From: an uncultured Clostridia bacterium
GTDB lineage: Bacteria > Bacillota > Clostridia > Lachnospirales > Anaerotignaceae
Length of the DNA: 64,000 nt
Assembly (NCBI GenBank): GCA_944379995.1
Contig: CALWGF010000010.1
Location: 1 to 64,000, forward strand
Direction of reading: 5' to 3'
Positions 53,863 to 62,231 of this stretch are shown here, piece after piece (position 1 is the stretch's first letter; each line of letters starts with the position of its first letter). The position numbers and the translations under genes are program-made. The notes beneath the pieces are model-generated. The model worked only from the letters and a program-made list of their open reading frames with translations, had not been told where the DNA came from and did no database searches.

Positions 53863-54041
53863 GTTAAAAAACCTTCCATGTGATAAATTTTTGTATATTT
53901 TTATTTGGTATAATTATTATAACAGATATAGTGATTTTTGTTCAGTATTATTACTTTTTTCTATGGAAAAAAAGGGATTAAAGATATATACTTTTAGTGT
54001 GGGACATTTTATTTAATAATATATAGAGCAGGGATTGATTT

Positions 54042-55076
54042 ATGGGAGATGATTTGGATTTTCTCAAATATATTTTTGCTGATGAATGTGGAAATAACAT
54101 AGCAAAAATAAGTGAAATGGAAAAAGAGGCTTTAAATAAAAACTCTTTTGATTTGAATGAAATTAATATTATATTAAGAATACTTCATAGTATAAAAGGT
54201 TCAGCTTCTATGATGGGATTTATGGGTATTGCACAAGTTTCTCATTCATTGGAAGAATTGTATATATATATGAAAGATAGCGATTTTTCAGAAAAGGAAT
54301 TTAATTATATTATAAATCTTTCAGAGCTTGCTCTTAATTATATTTTAAAAGAAATAAGTAATATAGAAACAGAAACAATAACTTTTGATTATGGATATGG
54401 TATTACAAAATTTATAACAGATTTTCTTAATGAAAAATCTCTTGAATATGAAAATCAAAAGTTTCTTGAAAAACTTAAAAATTCCAGTGGTAAAACAATA
54501 AAACCATATAAAATAAAGAAAAAAGATTTTTATATACTTGAAGAAAAATCAAAGCGTCTTATAAGTATATTATCTATGCAACTTTCAAAAAGTGTTGAAC
54601 TTATTATAAAAGGTGCTGATGTAATAACAACAGAAAGCATAAATGAAAAAGTATCTATTGCCGTTTTACAACTAATAAAAAATAGTGTTGACCATGGCAT
54701 AGAAACAAAAGAAGAACGATTAAAAAAGGGTAAAAATGAAAAAGGTATAGTTATTATAGATATATCTAAAAATGATGACACATTAAGTGTTGTTGTAAGT
54801 GATGATGGTGCTGGACTTGATAAACAAGAAATTTTTAATAAAGCACTTAAAAAAGGATTTGTAAATAAAAACATAAATGAATATACAGATGAGGAAATAT
54901 ATTCATTTATAATGTATCCCGGTTTTACAACTAAAGATACAGTTTCTATGTTTTCTGGTAGAGGAATAGGGCTTGATGCAGCTAATGGAGCTATATGTTC
55001 TGTTGGTGGGTGTATAATAATATCAAGTAAAAAATCAGAAGGAACAAGTTTTATTATAAAAATTCCATTAAAATAA
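54042..55076 (+). CDS. Short CheA-like histidine kinase (HPt + ATPase)
   Basis: A 344-residue kinase. The N-terminal HPt domain (about 1-110) carries the phosphohistidine H49 in LHSIKGSASMMGF. The C-terminal CheA-type ATPase (about 180-344) has LIKNSVDHGIE (N box), VSDDGAGLD (G1) and SGRGIGLDAA (G2). It resembles CheA, but the P2 response-regulator-docking part, a clear P3 dimerisation helix pair and the P5/CheW domain are absent; CheA is usually about 650 residues. It cannot couple to chemoreceptors through CheW in the usual way. No cognate response regulator is adjacent; the Spo0A proteins in the window are possible targets, which is speculation. The SD GCAGGGA precedes the ATG. Confidence 0.88.
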   Translation: MGDDLDFLKYIFADECGNNIAKISEMEKEALNKNSFDLNEINIILRILHSIKGSASMMGFMGIAQVSHSLEELYIYMKDSDFSEKEFNYIINLSELALNYILKEISNIETETITFDYGYGITKFITDFLNEKSLEYENQKFLEKLKNSSGKTIKPYKIKKKDFYILEEKSKRLISILSMQLSKSVELIIKGADVITTESINEKVSIAVLQLIKNSVDHGIETKEERLKKGKNEKGIVIIDISKNDDTLSVVVSDDGAGLDKQEIFNKALKKGFVNKNINEYTDEEIYSFIMYPGFTTKDTVSMFSGRGIGLDAANGAICSVGGCIIISSKKSEGTSFIIKIPLK

Positions 55077-55110
55077 GTAAATTTATATTATAAAAAATAG
55101 TAAAAAAGTC

Positions 55111-55139
55111 TTGTATACAATAAACTCTTTATATATAAT
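55111..55139 (+). promoter_or_regulatory. Candidate sigma-A promoter of pta-ackA
   Basis: TTGTAT (55111-55116), 17 nt, TATAAT (55134-55139), about 80 nt upstream of pta. Confidence 0.5.
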
Positions 55140-55224
55140 ATATAATGTACTTTGGTTAGAATGGATTTATATAGGGTTTAAAAAGAGTAAATATAGAAAA
55201 ATTTTATTTTAGGAGGATTTAAAA

Positions 55225-56229
55225 ATGGATTTTTTAAACATTATGAAAGAAAAAGCAAAAAGTGATATTCAGACAATAGTATTACCTGAATCTTACGAAA
55301 AAAGAAATCTTGATGCAGCCGCAGCTATTCTTAAAGAAGGTCTTGCAAACATTATTCTTGTTGGAGAAAAAGATAAAATTATTGAAGCAGCAGGAGATGC
55401 TGATGTATCAAAAGCTACATTTATAAATCCTGCTGAATATGATAAAATGGACGATTTCGTTGCTACATTCTGCGAACTTAGAAAAAGCAAAGGAGTTACT
55501 CCTGAACAGGCTTTAAAAGCTCTTTCAGACCCACTTACATTTGGTGTAATGCTTGTTAAAAAAGAAGTTGCTGATGGTATGGTTTCTGGAGCAATACATT
55601 CAACAGCAGATGTTCTTCGTCCAGCACTTCAGATATTAAAAACAGCTCCGGGAACAGATATTGTTTCTTCATTCTTCGTAATGGTATGTAAAGATAATAC
55701 TTATGGAAATGATGGAGTACTTGTATTTGCTGACTGTGCTTTAAATCAAAATCCTAACTCTGCTGAACTTGCTTCAATAGCTGGAGACTCAGCTAAATCA
55801 TTTGAGGCTTTTGTAGGTGGAGAAGCAAGAGTTGCTATGCTTAGCCATTCAACAATGGGTAGTGCAAAACATGCTGATGTTGATAAAGTTGTTGAAGCTA
55901 CAAAAATAGCAAAAGAAAAATATCCTAATGTTAAACTTGATGGTGAATTACAGCTTGATGCTGCTATTGTTCCTTCAGTTGGTTCATTAAAAGCTCCTGA
56001 AAGTTCTGTTGCTGGTAAAGCAAATGTTCTTGTTTTCCCAGATATTGATGCAGGAAATATTGGATATAAACTTGTACAGAGATTTGCAGGTGCAGAAGCT
56101 TATGGTCCTGTATTACAGGGTATTGCAAAACCTGTTAATGACCTTTCAAGAGGTTGTTCTGCTGAAGATATAGTTGGAGTTGTTGCAATTACAGCAGTAC
56201 AAGCTCAGGTTCTTAAAGCAGCTAAATAA
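55225..56229 (+). CDS. pta: Phosphate acetyltransferase
   Basis: A 334-residue Pta (acetyl-CoA + Pi to acetyl-phosphate + CoA). Conserved runs are VLPESYEKRNLDAA, VSGAIHSTADVLRPALQI, LQLDAAIVPSVG-like sequence, and LVFPDIDAGNIGYKLVQRF. It is the short form without a DRTGG regulatory domain. AGGAGG is a strong SD. ackA follows after 41 nt, completing acetate formation. Confidence 0.97.
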   Translation: MDFLNIMKEKAKSDIQTIVLPESYEKRNLDAAAAILKEGLANIILVGEKDKIIEAAGDADVSKATFINPAEYDKMDDFVATFCELRKSKGVTPEQALKALSDPLTFGVMLVKKEVADGMVSGAIHSTADVLRPALQILKTAPGTDIVSSFFVMVCKDNTYGNDGVLVFADCALNQNPNSAELASIAGDSAKSFEAFVGGEARVAMLSHSTMGSAKHADVDKVVEATKIAKEKYPNVKLDGELQLDAAIVPSVGSLKAPESSVAGKANVLVFPDIDAGNIGYKLVQRFAGAEAYGPVLQGIAKPVNDLSRGCSAEDIVGVVAITAVQAQVLKAAK

Positions 56230-56270
56230 TTTGTTATATAGGTAAATATTTTATTTAAGGAGAGAAAAAA

Positions 56271-57467
56271 ATGAAAATTCTTGTATTAAACTGTGGTAGT
56301 TCATCATTAAAATATCAGCTTATTGACGGAGATACAGAGGCTGTTCTTGCAAAAGGTCTTTGCGAAAGAATTGGTATTGAAGGTTCAAGACTTAAACATC
56401 AGCCAGCAGGAAAAGAAGACTTTGTATGTGAAGAATATATGGAAGACCATACAGTAGCTGTTCAGATGGTTATTGATGCTCTTCTTGATGCTGAACATGG
56501 TGTTATAAAATCAGTTAAAGAAATTGGTGCTGTTGGACATCGTGTTGTTCATGGTGGAGAATACTTTGCAAATTCTGTAATTATAACAGAAGAAGTTAAA
56601 GAAGCTATAAGAAAATGTTGTGACCTTGCACCATTACACAACCCAGCAAACCTTATTGGTATTGATGCTTGTGAAAAAATTATGCCAAATGTTCCACAGG
56701 TTGGTGTATTTGATACAGCTTTCCATCAGACAATGCCTGAAAGAGCTTATCTTTATGCTCTCCCATATGAATATTATGAAAAATATAAAATTAGAAGATA
56801 TGGTTTCCACGGAACAAGCCACAAATATGTTGCTCAAGAATGTGCTAATATGATGAATAGACCTCTTAAAGAGTCAAAAATCATTACATGTCACCTTGGA
56901 AATGGTGGTAGTATCTGTGCTGTAAGAAATGGTAAATCAATAGATACATCAATGGGCTTTACACCACTTGAAGGTCTTGTTATGGGTACAAGAAGTGGTG
57001 ACGTTGATGCTGCTGTTATAACATATCTTATGCAGAAAGAAAATCTTACACCAACAGAAATGGATAATATACTTAATAAAAAATCAGGTGTTCTTGGTAT
57101 TTCAGGTGTATCAAGTGACTTTAGAGATATTGAATCAGCTAGTTCAGAAGGTAATGACAGAGCTAATACAGCACTTGACATTTTTGCTTACAAAGTTGCA
57201 AAATATATTGGTGAATATGCAGCAGCTATGAATGGTGTTGATGCCATTGTATTTACAGCAGGTCTTGGAGAAAATTCAGGTACAACAAGAAGAGCTATAT
57301 GTGATTACTTAAGTTTCCTTGGAGTACACATTGATTCATATAATAACAGTTTAAGAGGAAAAGCTATGGAAATTTCTGCACCAGACTCAAGAATTAGAGT
57401 ATATGTAATTCCTACAAATGAAGAATTAATGATTGCAAGAGATACAAAAGAACTTCTTGACAAATAA
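56271..57467 (+). CDS. ackA: Acetate kinase
   Basis: A 398-residue acetate kinase (acetyl-phosphate + ADP to acetate + ATP). Signature sequences are [13 protein letters not shown] near the start, [21 protein letters not shown] with the catalytic His, [11 protein letters not shown] and [17 protein letters not shown] precedes the ATG. With pta it gives substrate-level ATP in fermentation. Confidence 0.98.
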   Translation: MKILVLNCGSSSLKYQLIDGDTEAVLAKGLCERIGIEGSRLKHQPAGKEDFVCEEYMEDHTVAVQMVIDALLDAEHGVIKSVKEIGAVGHRVVHGGEYFANSVIITEEVKEAIRKCCDLAPLHNPANLIGIDACEKIMPNVPQVGVFDTAFHQTMPERAYLYALPYEYYEKYKIRRYGFHGTSHKYVAQECANMMNRPLKESKIITCHLGNGGSICAVRNGKSIDTSMGFTPLEGLVMGTRSGDVDAAVITYLMQKENLTPTEMDNILNKKSGVLGISGVSSDFRDIESASSEGNDRANTALDIFAYKVAKYIGEYAAAMNGVDAIVFTAGLGENSGTTRRAICDYLSFLGVHIDSYNNSLRGKAMEISAPDSRIRVYVIPTNEELMIARDTKELLDK

Positions 57468-57517
57468 TCTTTGAGTATGTATAATATCATAGGTATACGA
57501 CAATAGGGGTGATTTAT

Positions 57518-58024
57518 GTGCGTGTAGATATATCTCAGTTATTTGGTCAAAGAGGAAAAAGTATTCCATTAGACCTTTCTATTGATATAAACGATACAGA
57601 GGGATATCCTGATGTTGTCGGTTTTCAGGAGCCTGTTATAATAAAAGGAAACTTGACAAATATTGATGATATTATAGTTCTTGATGCAAAAGCTAAAACT
57701 GTTATCAATGTTTCTTGTAGCCGTTGTCTTGCACCGGTCAACGTTAAGTTAGACTTTGAATTGCATGAAATGTTTAGTAAGACAGGCAATATAGATGAAG
57801 AAATCGAGGCTGTTACAGAGGACAGTATTGATTTGTATCCTTATGTAAGGAATGAGGTTTTCGAAAACATTCCTATGAAAGTTGTATGCTCAGATGATTG
57901 CAAGGGATTATGTTCTTCTTGCGGTAAAAATCTTAATGAGGGCGACTGTAATTGTGATACAAGTTATATCAATCCTAAATTTAACAGTCTGAGAGCTCTT
58001 TTCAACGTTGATGAGGAGGTGTAG
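57518..58024 (+). CDS. yceD: DUF177/YceD protein
   Basis: A 168-residue YceD (DUF177) protein, an assumed factor of ribosome or rRNA metabolism because it is nearly always linked to rpmF. It has a cysteine pair CSRC near the middle and a C-terminal cluster CSDDCKGLCSSCG with CNC, probably zinc. A GTG at 57509 is in frame; the GTG at 57518 fits the AGGGG SD better and the family N-terminus. It lies 3 nt before rpmF. Confidence 0.88.
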   Translation: MRVDISQLFGQRGKSIPLDLSIDINDTEGYPDVVGFQEPVIIKGNLTNIDDIIVLDAKAKTVINVSCSRCLAPVNVKLDFELHEMFSKTGNIDEEIEAVTEDSIDLYPYVRNEVFENIPMKVVCSDDCKGLCSSCGKNLNEGDCNCDTSYINPKFNSLRALFNVDEEV

Positions 58025-58027
58025 AAA

Positions 58028-58207
58028 ATGGCAGTACCAAAGGGTAAGGTGTCTAAATCAAAAAGAGACAAAAGAAAAGCACAGAGCTGGACAATCAAAA
58101 CTCCTGGCTTAGTAGCTTGTAGCAAATGTGGCGAATTAATGATGCCTCATAGAGTTTGTAAGGCTTGTGGTTCTTACAATAAGAAAACAGTTATTAAAGT
58201 TGACTAA
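58028..58207 (+). CDS. rpmF: Ribosomal protein L32
   Basis: A 59-residue bL32. It begins AVPKGKVSKSKRDKRKAQ and has two CxxC pairs (CSKC and CKAC) of the zinc-binding C+ form, with a Lys-rich end. GAGGAGGTG serves as the SD. It is the short second gene of the yceD-rpmF pair and is followed by a strong terminator. Confidence 0.95.
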   Translation: MAVPKGKVSKSKRDKRKAQSWTIKTPGLVACSKCGELMMPHRVCKACGSYNKKTVIKVD

Positions 58208-58219
58208 TTTGTCATCTGC

Positions 58220-58253
58220 AAGGACAGCAGGTTTTTACTTGCTGTCCTTTTTT
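58220..58253 (+). terminator. Terminator after rpmF
   Basis: AAGGACAGCAGGT (58220-58232) pairs with ACTTGCTGTCCTT (58237-58249) with one G.T pair, loop TTTT, then Ts. Confidence 0.9.
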
Positions 58254-58275
58254 GTAGAATAATATTTACAGTGGG

Positions 58276-58320
58276 TTTATAATTATATCATTATATAAAT
58301 ATCAATAATGTAATTATAAA
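58276..58320. promoter_or_regulatory. Inverted repeat upstream of plsX
   Basis: TTTATAATTA (58276-58285) and TAATTATAAA (58311-58320) form a perfect 10-bp inverted repeat with a 25-nt spacer. It does not match the FapR operator used by Bacillus for plsX genes. AT-only repeats are common here, so its role is uncertain. Confidence 0.3.
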
Positions 58321-58359
58321 ACTACTGATACTTTATTTTAATGAAACGGAGGTGTAGTT

Positions 58360-59349
58360 ATGAGTAAAAATATTACGGTTGCAGTAGATGCTATGGGTGG
58401 AGATAATGCACCTTTTGAAATTGTAAAAGGGGCTGTTGAAGCTGTAAATGAATTTGGTATAAATATTAAACTTGTTGGTGTCGAAAGTGCTGTTAAAGAA
58501 GAACTTGCAAAATATAAATATGATACATCTAAAATAGAGGTTATACATGCATCTGAAATTATAACAACTGATGAAGCACCTACAACCGCAATAAGAAGAA
58601 AAAAAGATTCTTCTATGGTTGTTGCACTTAATCTTGTAAAAAATAAAGAGGCTGACGCTTTTGTTTCTGCTGGCAGTACTGGTGCTGTTCTTACAGGAGC
58701 AACTTTTATTATTGGTAGAATAAAGGGTATAGAAAGACCAGCTTTAGGAACTTGTCTTCCAACTATAAAAGGTTTTACATTCCTTCTTGACAGTGGTGCA
58801 AATGTTGATTGTAAACCTAAATATCTTGAACAGTTTGCAAAAATGGGTTCTGTTTATGCAGAACATGTAATGGGTATAAAAAAACCAAAAGTTGGACTTG
58901 TTAATATAGGTGCTGAAAAAGAAAAGGGTAATGCTCTTACAAAAGAGGTTTATGAAATACTTGAAAATACAGATATAAATTTTTCAGGTAATATAGAACC
59001 TAGAGATATACCTTTTGGTAAAGCTGATGTTATAGTATGTGATGGTTTTGTGGGTAATACTATACTTAAATTTGCTGAAGGTCTTAGTATGGCACTTCTT
59101 AAAATAATAAAAGGTGAAATTACTAAAGGTTTATATAAATTTGCTGCTCTTGCACTCAAAAAGCCATTTGGTAATGTTAAATCAAGACTTGACTCAGAAG
59201 AAGTTGGTGGTGCACCATTTTTAGGATTAAAGTCACTTGTTGTTAAAGCACATGGAAGTTCTGAGGCAAAAGGCATACGAAATGCTATAAAACAATGTAC
59301 AATTTTTGTTGAAAATGATATAGTTTCAAAAATTGAAGAGAATTTATAA
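58360..59349 (+). CDS. plsX: Phosphate acyltransferase PlsX
   Basis: A 329-residue PlsX that converts acyl-ACP to acyl-phosphate for phosphatidate synthesis. Motifs are VAVDAMGGDNAPFEIVKGA, AGSTGAVLTGATFIIGRI, DSGANVDCKP, and NIGAEKEKGNAL. The length is standard. ACGGAGG is a good SD. acpP and rnc follow, the usual clostridial order. Confidence 0.96.
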   Translation: MSKNITVAVDAMGGDNAPFEIVKGAVEAVNEFGINIKLVGVESAVKEELAKYKYDTSKIEVIHASEIITTDEAPTTAIRRKKDSSMVVALNLVKNKEADAFVSAGSTGAVLTGATFIIGRIKGIERPALGTCLPTIKGFTFLLDSGANVDCKPKYLEQFAKMGSVYAEHVMGIKKPKVGLVNIGAEKEKGNALTKEVYEILENTDINFSGNIEPRDIPFGKADVIVCDGFVGNTILKFAEGLSMALLKIIKGEITKGLYKFAALALKKPFGNVKSRLDSEEVGGAPFLGLKSLVVKAHGSSEAKGIRNAIKQCTIFVENDIVSKIEENL

Positions 59350-59356
59350 TTTTATA

Positions 59357-59385
59357 AAGACAAATTAATAATAAGGGATTATAAT
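59357..59385 (+). promoter_or_regulatory. Candidate promoter of acpP
   Basis: AAGACA (59357-59362), 17 nt, TATAAT (59380-59385), about 45 nt before the acpP start. It would allow acpP to be made above plsX levels. Confidence 0.4.
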
Positions 59386-59429
59386 ATAATACAAAAAAGA
59401 AACATTTTTAATTTCAGGAGGATAATTTT

Positions 59430-59660
59430 ATGGATAGTTCAGTAGTAATAAGTATTATAGCAGAGCAGTTAGGAATTTCAGAATCAGACCTTAACGAAGA
59501 AACATCATTTGCAGATTTAGGTGCAGATTCTCTTGACTTATTTCAAATAATTTCTGCACTTGAAGAAGAATTTGATGTTGAATTTGAAAATGATGATGCT
59601 GAAAAAATTAAAACTGTTGGAGATGCCATTGAATTTTTAAAAGCAGCTGTGGAGCAATAA
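59430..59660 (+). CDS. acpP: Acyl carrier protein
   Basis: A 76-residue acidic ACP with the phosphopantetheine-accepting S34 in GADSLD. The four-helix layout is complete, and [16 protein letters not shown] is typical of the fatty-acid ACP. CAGGAGG precedes the ATG. It lies between plsX and rnc. Confidence 0.97.
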   Translation: MDSSVVISIIAEQLGISESDLNEETSFADLGADSLDLFQIISALEEEFDVEFENDDAEKIKTVGDAIEFLKAAVEQ

Positions 59661-59664
59661 TATT

Positions 59665-60363
59665 ATGAACGCTTTTGACATAGAGGTTTTTGAAAAAAAA
59701 ATTAATTATCAATTTAATGATAAAGAAAAAATAAAACTTGCATTTACACACAGTTCATATGCTAATGAACATAGAAATACTATATCAGAAAATAATGAAC
59801 GACTTGAATTTTTAGGCGATGCTGTACTAGATATGATAGTAAGTGAATATATATATAAGAAATTCCCTAAAATGCCAGAAGGTGAACTTACAAAGTTAAG
59901 AGCTGGAGTCGTTTGTGAAGGTTCTCTTGCAAAAATAGCAAGAGAGTTTGATTTTGGAAAATATCTTCTTTTGGGAAAAGGTGAAGAATGTACTGGGGGA
60001 AGAAATAGAGATTCTATTTTAGCTGATGCATTTGAAGCTGTTATAGGTGCAATATGTCTTGATGGTGGTATTGATGCAGTTGGTAAATACATTATGAGTT
60101 TTATGGAAAAAGCCATTGATGATATGAAAATAAATTTTAGAACCCTCGATTGCAAAACACATCTTCAAGAAATAATACAGAAAAATAGCAAAAACCCAAT
60201 AGTTTATAAAATAATAGATGAAAAAGGTCCTGACCATGACAAAGTTTTTGTTGCCGAAGTATATCATGATAATAATACGCTTGGTATTGGTGAGGGCAAA
60301 AGTAAAAAAGAAGCGGAGCAAAATGCTGCATATAATGCACTTGAAAAAATAGAAAATAAATAA
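59665..60363 (+). CDS. rnc: Ribonuclease III
   Basis: A 232-residue RNase III that cleaves double-stranded RNA, including rRNA precursors. The catalytic signature is NERLEFLGDAVLDMIVSEY with Mg-binding acids, and DAFEAVIGAI supplies the last ones. The C-terminal dsRNA-binding domain (about 158-230) ends GEGKSKKEAEQNAAYNAL. It starts 4 nt after acpP and is followed by a strong terminator. Confidence 0.97.
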   Translation: MNAFDIEVFEKKINYQFNDKEKIKLAFTHSSYANEHRNTISENNERLEFLGDAVLDMIVSEYIYKKFPKMPEGELTKLRAGVVCEGSLAKIAREFDFGKYLLLGKGEECTGGRNRDSILADAFEAVIGAICLDGGIDAVGKYIMSFMEKAIDDMKINFRTLDCKTHLQEIIQKNSKNPIVYKIIDEKGPDHDKVFVAEVYHDNNTLGIGEGKSKKEAEQNAAYNALEKIENK

Positions 60364-60369
60364 ATTTAA

Positions 60370-60408
60370 AATACCAATTCAATTATATATTGAATTGGTA
60401 TTTTTTTT
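60370..60408 (+). terminator. Terminator after rnc
   Basis: AATACCAATTCAAT (60370-60383) pairs perfectly with ATTGAATTGGTATT (60389-60402), 14 bp, followed by eight or more Ts. Confidence 0.92.
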
Positions 60409-60755
60409 ATTTATTTATTAAAATTTATATACATTAATGTAATTATATATATAAATGTTCTAATAAAAATGCATTTTTAATGAAATATTTATACAAATAT
60501 AAAAATACAAATGTAAAAAACTACACTTATACATTTGTTCAATACTTTTGTCTTGATATATGGTTATTGATATGGTAACATAAATGTGTAAAGAAAATAA
60601 TAAAAAAATATAACATATCTATACATTAATACTTTAAAATATATTATATATAAATAATTTATATTAATTTATTATAAAAAATATTTTAAATATAAATATA
60701 TTTTTGTATAATTTATTTAAAGTTTAATATTTGTTTAAGGGAGGGTTTTCCCCAT
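60409..60755 (+). promoter_or_regulatory. Gene-free region with an operator-like inverted repeat
   Basis: About 350 nt without any credible gene upstream of the SorC-type regulator. The clearest structure is ACAAATGTA (60507-60515) and TACATTTGT (60530-60538), a perfect 9-bp inverted repeat with a 14-nt spacer; AAATGTGTAA near 60583 is a partial further copy. This could be the regulator's operator. Right at the gene, GGG (60743-60745) and CCC (60750-60752) can form a small hairpin over the end of the AAGGGAGG SD. Confidence 0.4.
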
Positions 60756-61724
60756 ATGAGAAAAATAGTAGATGATGTAAAAATGATTTACAAATGTTGT
60801 AGTTTATATTATGAGGAAAATAAAAGTCAAAATGAGATATGTGATTATTTTGGAATATCAAGGTCAACAGTATCAAGAATGTTAAAATCTGGAATAGAAC
60901 TTGGTATAGTAAAAATAGAAGTAATTAACCCTATGAATTATTCATATGGAAACTTAGAAGAAGAAATAAAGAAAAGATATAATCTTAAAGACATTATAAT
61001 AGTACATAGTGATGTTCTTGATAATAAAGATGATGTTTTAACTTGTTTAAGTGAAAAAGCTTCTATTTTTTTAGACAATTTGTTTTGTAATGGAGATTAT
61101 ATAGGCGTTTCTATGGGTAGAACACTTTATAATATTACAAAAATAAAAAAAGAGTTTGATGAAAATAAGGATTTAACATTTATACCACTTATAGGCGGTG
61201 TAAATCAAGGTCAGACAAATAAAATTGATATTCAATCAAATCAAATTGCTGCAAGATTTTCTCAAATGTTTGGTGGTAAATATGTTCAGTTTTTATCTCC
61301 AGCTATGTTTTCAAGTAAAGAAATACTTAATGCATTTAGAATGGAAAAATCAGTAAGCTATATTTTTGATTATTATAGTAAATTAAATACAGTAATAATG
61401 GGAGTTGGAATTCCTGAAAGAGAAAAATCAACACTTATATCTAATGGATATATTGATAATGAATATATGGATAAATTAATAGATAAAGGTGTTGTTGGAG
61501 ATGTTGCACTTCATTTTTTTGATAAAAATGGTAATTTAGAACCTTTTGAAGAATTTAATGATAGAGTTGTTTCAATATCAATGGATTTGATGAAAAAGGT
61601 TAATAATAGAGTTGCTATTGCAAGTGGTGCTGAAAAAGCACAAGCTGTAAAAAGTGCTATATATGGAGGTTTTTGTAATATATTGATTACTGATATAGCA
61701 TGTGCTGAAAAGCTTTTAGAATAG
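60756..61724 (+). CDS. SorC family sugar-responsive regulator
   Basis: A 322-residue transcription regulator of the SorC/DeoR-effector type. The N-terminal HTH (about 20-45) reads SQNEICDYFGISRSTVSRML. The rest is a SorC sugar-binding domain with GDYIGVSMGRTLYNI, PLIGGVNQG, GVGIPE and VAIASGAEKAQAVKSAIYGG. Members sense phosphorylated sugars or polyols and regulate adjacent catabolic genes. It is followed by a glucitol-family PTS protein, a SAF-domain oxidoreductase and a transaldolase, so its effector is likely a phosphorylated pathway intermediate. Confidence 0.9.
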   Translation: MRKIVDDVKMIYKCCSLYYEENKSQNEICDYFGISRSTVSRMLKSGIELGIVKIEVINPMNYSYGNLEEEIKKRYNLKDIIIVHSDVLDNKDDVLTCLSEKASIFLDNLFCNGDYIGVSMGRTLYNITKIKKEFDENKDLTFIPLIGGVNQGQTNKIDIQSNQIAARFSQMFGGKYVQFLSPAMFSSKEILNAFRMEKSVSYIFDYYSKLNTVIMGVGIPEREKSTLISNGYIDNEYMDKLIDKGVVGDVALHFFDKNGNLEPFEEFNDRVVSISMDLMKKVNNRVAIASGAEKAQAVKSAIYGGFCNILITDIACAEKLLE

Positions 61725-61806
61725 GAATGGTAAAAATATATCTAAAAGATATATTTATATAAATAGGTAGGAATGTTATTAAATTTTAGGTTTTAGGAGG
61801 TTTTAT

Positions 61807-62175
61807 ATGAAGTATGAAGTTGATATAGTTGGTGCTGGAAGCGAAGCATTTTTCTTCTTAGAAGAAACAGATATGAATTTTATAATTATATTTAATGAAA
61901 ATGCACCACCAGAATTAGCAGAAATATCTGTATTACATACAATAGGTGAATTAAAAGAAAGTTTACAAGTAGGAGATACAGTTGCTATTGGCAATAAAAA
62001 ATATAAAATATCCGCAATAGGTTCTGAAGCTGAACATACATTAAGAACATTAGGTCATTGTACACTTGGTTTTAATGGTGGTTCTGAACCAGAAAGACCA
62101 GGTTATATAATGCTTGAAGGAGAACCTTTCACAAAAGAAGAGGCAGCCGTTGGAAATAAGATAACAATATATTAA
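61807..62175 (+). CDS. PTS glucitol/sorbitol-specific IIA-like protein
   Basis: A 122-residue protein of the PTS glucitol/sorbitol IIA (SrlB/GutB) family. The likely phosphorylated histidine is H44 in ISVLHT, followed by LQVGDTVAIGNKKYKISAIG, LRTLGHCTLGFNGG and PGYIMLEGEP. It would pass phosphate from HPr to a membrane IIB/IIC protein, but no IIB or IIC is within the window; they may lie beyond 64000. TAGGAGG precedes the ATG. It need not be for sorbitol, since no sorbitol-phosphate dehydrogenase is adjacent. Confidence 0.88.
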   Translation: MKYEVDIVGAGSEAFFFLEETDMNFIIIFNENAPPELAEISVLHTIGELKESLQVGDTVAIGNKKYKISAIGSEAEHTLRTLGHCTLGFNGGSEPERPGYIMLEGEPFTKEEAAVGNKITIY

Positions 62176-62231
62176 AAATATATTATTTATAAATAATCTT
62201 TTAAAGTGGGTTAAGGAAGGAGAGTTTTTTT

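Noticed and set aside
53831-54016. 61-codon plus-strand frame before the CheA-like gene
   Set aside because: It begins inside tmcAL on the other strand, has no SD and no protein-like pattern.
60403-60755. Possible RNA gene in the long AT-rich region before the SorC regulator
   Set aside because: No GC-rich structured segment, terminator pair or recognisable RNA family was seen.
61734-61756. AT-only stem after the SorC regulator as a terminator
   Set aside because: The 10-bp stem is composed almost only of A and T and lacks a clean T-run; too weak to call.
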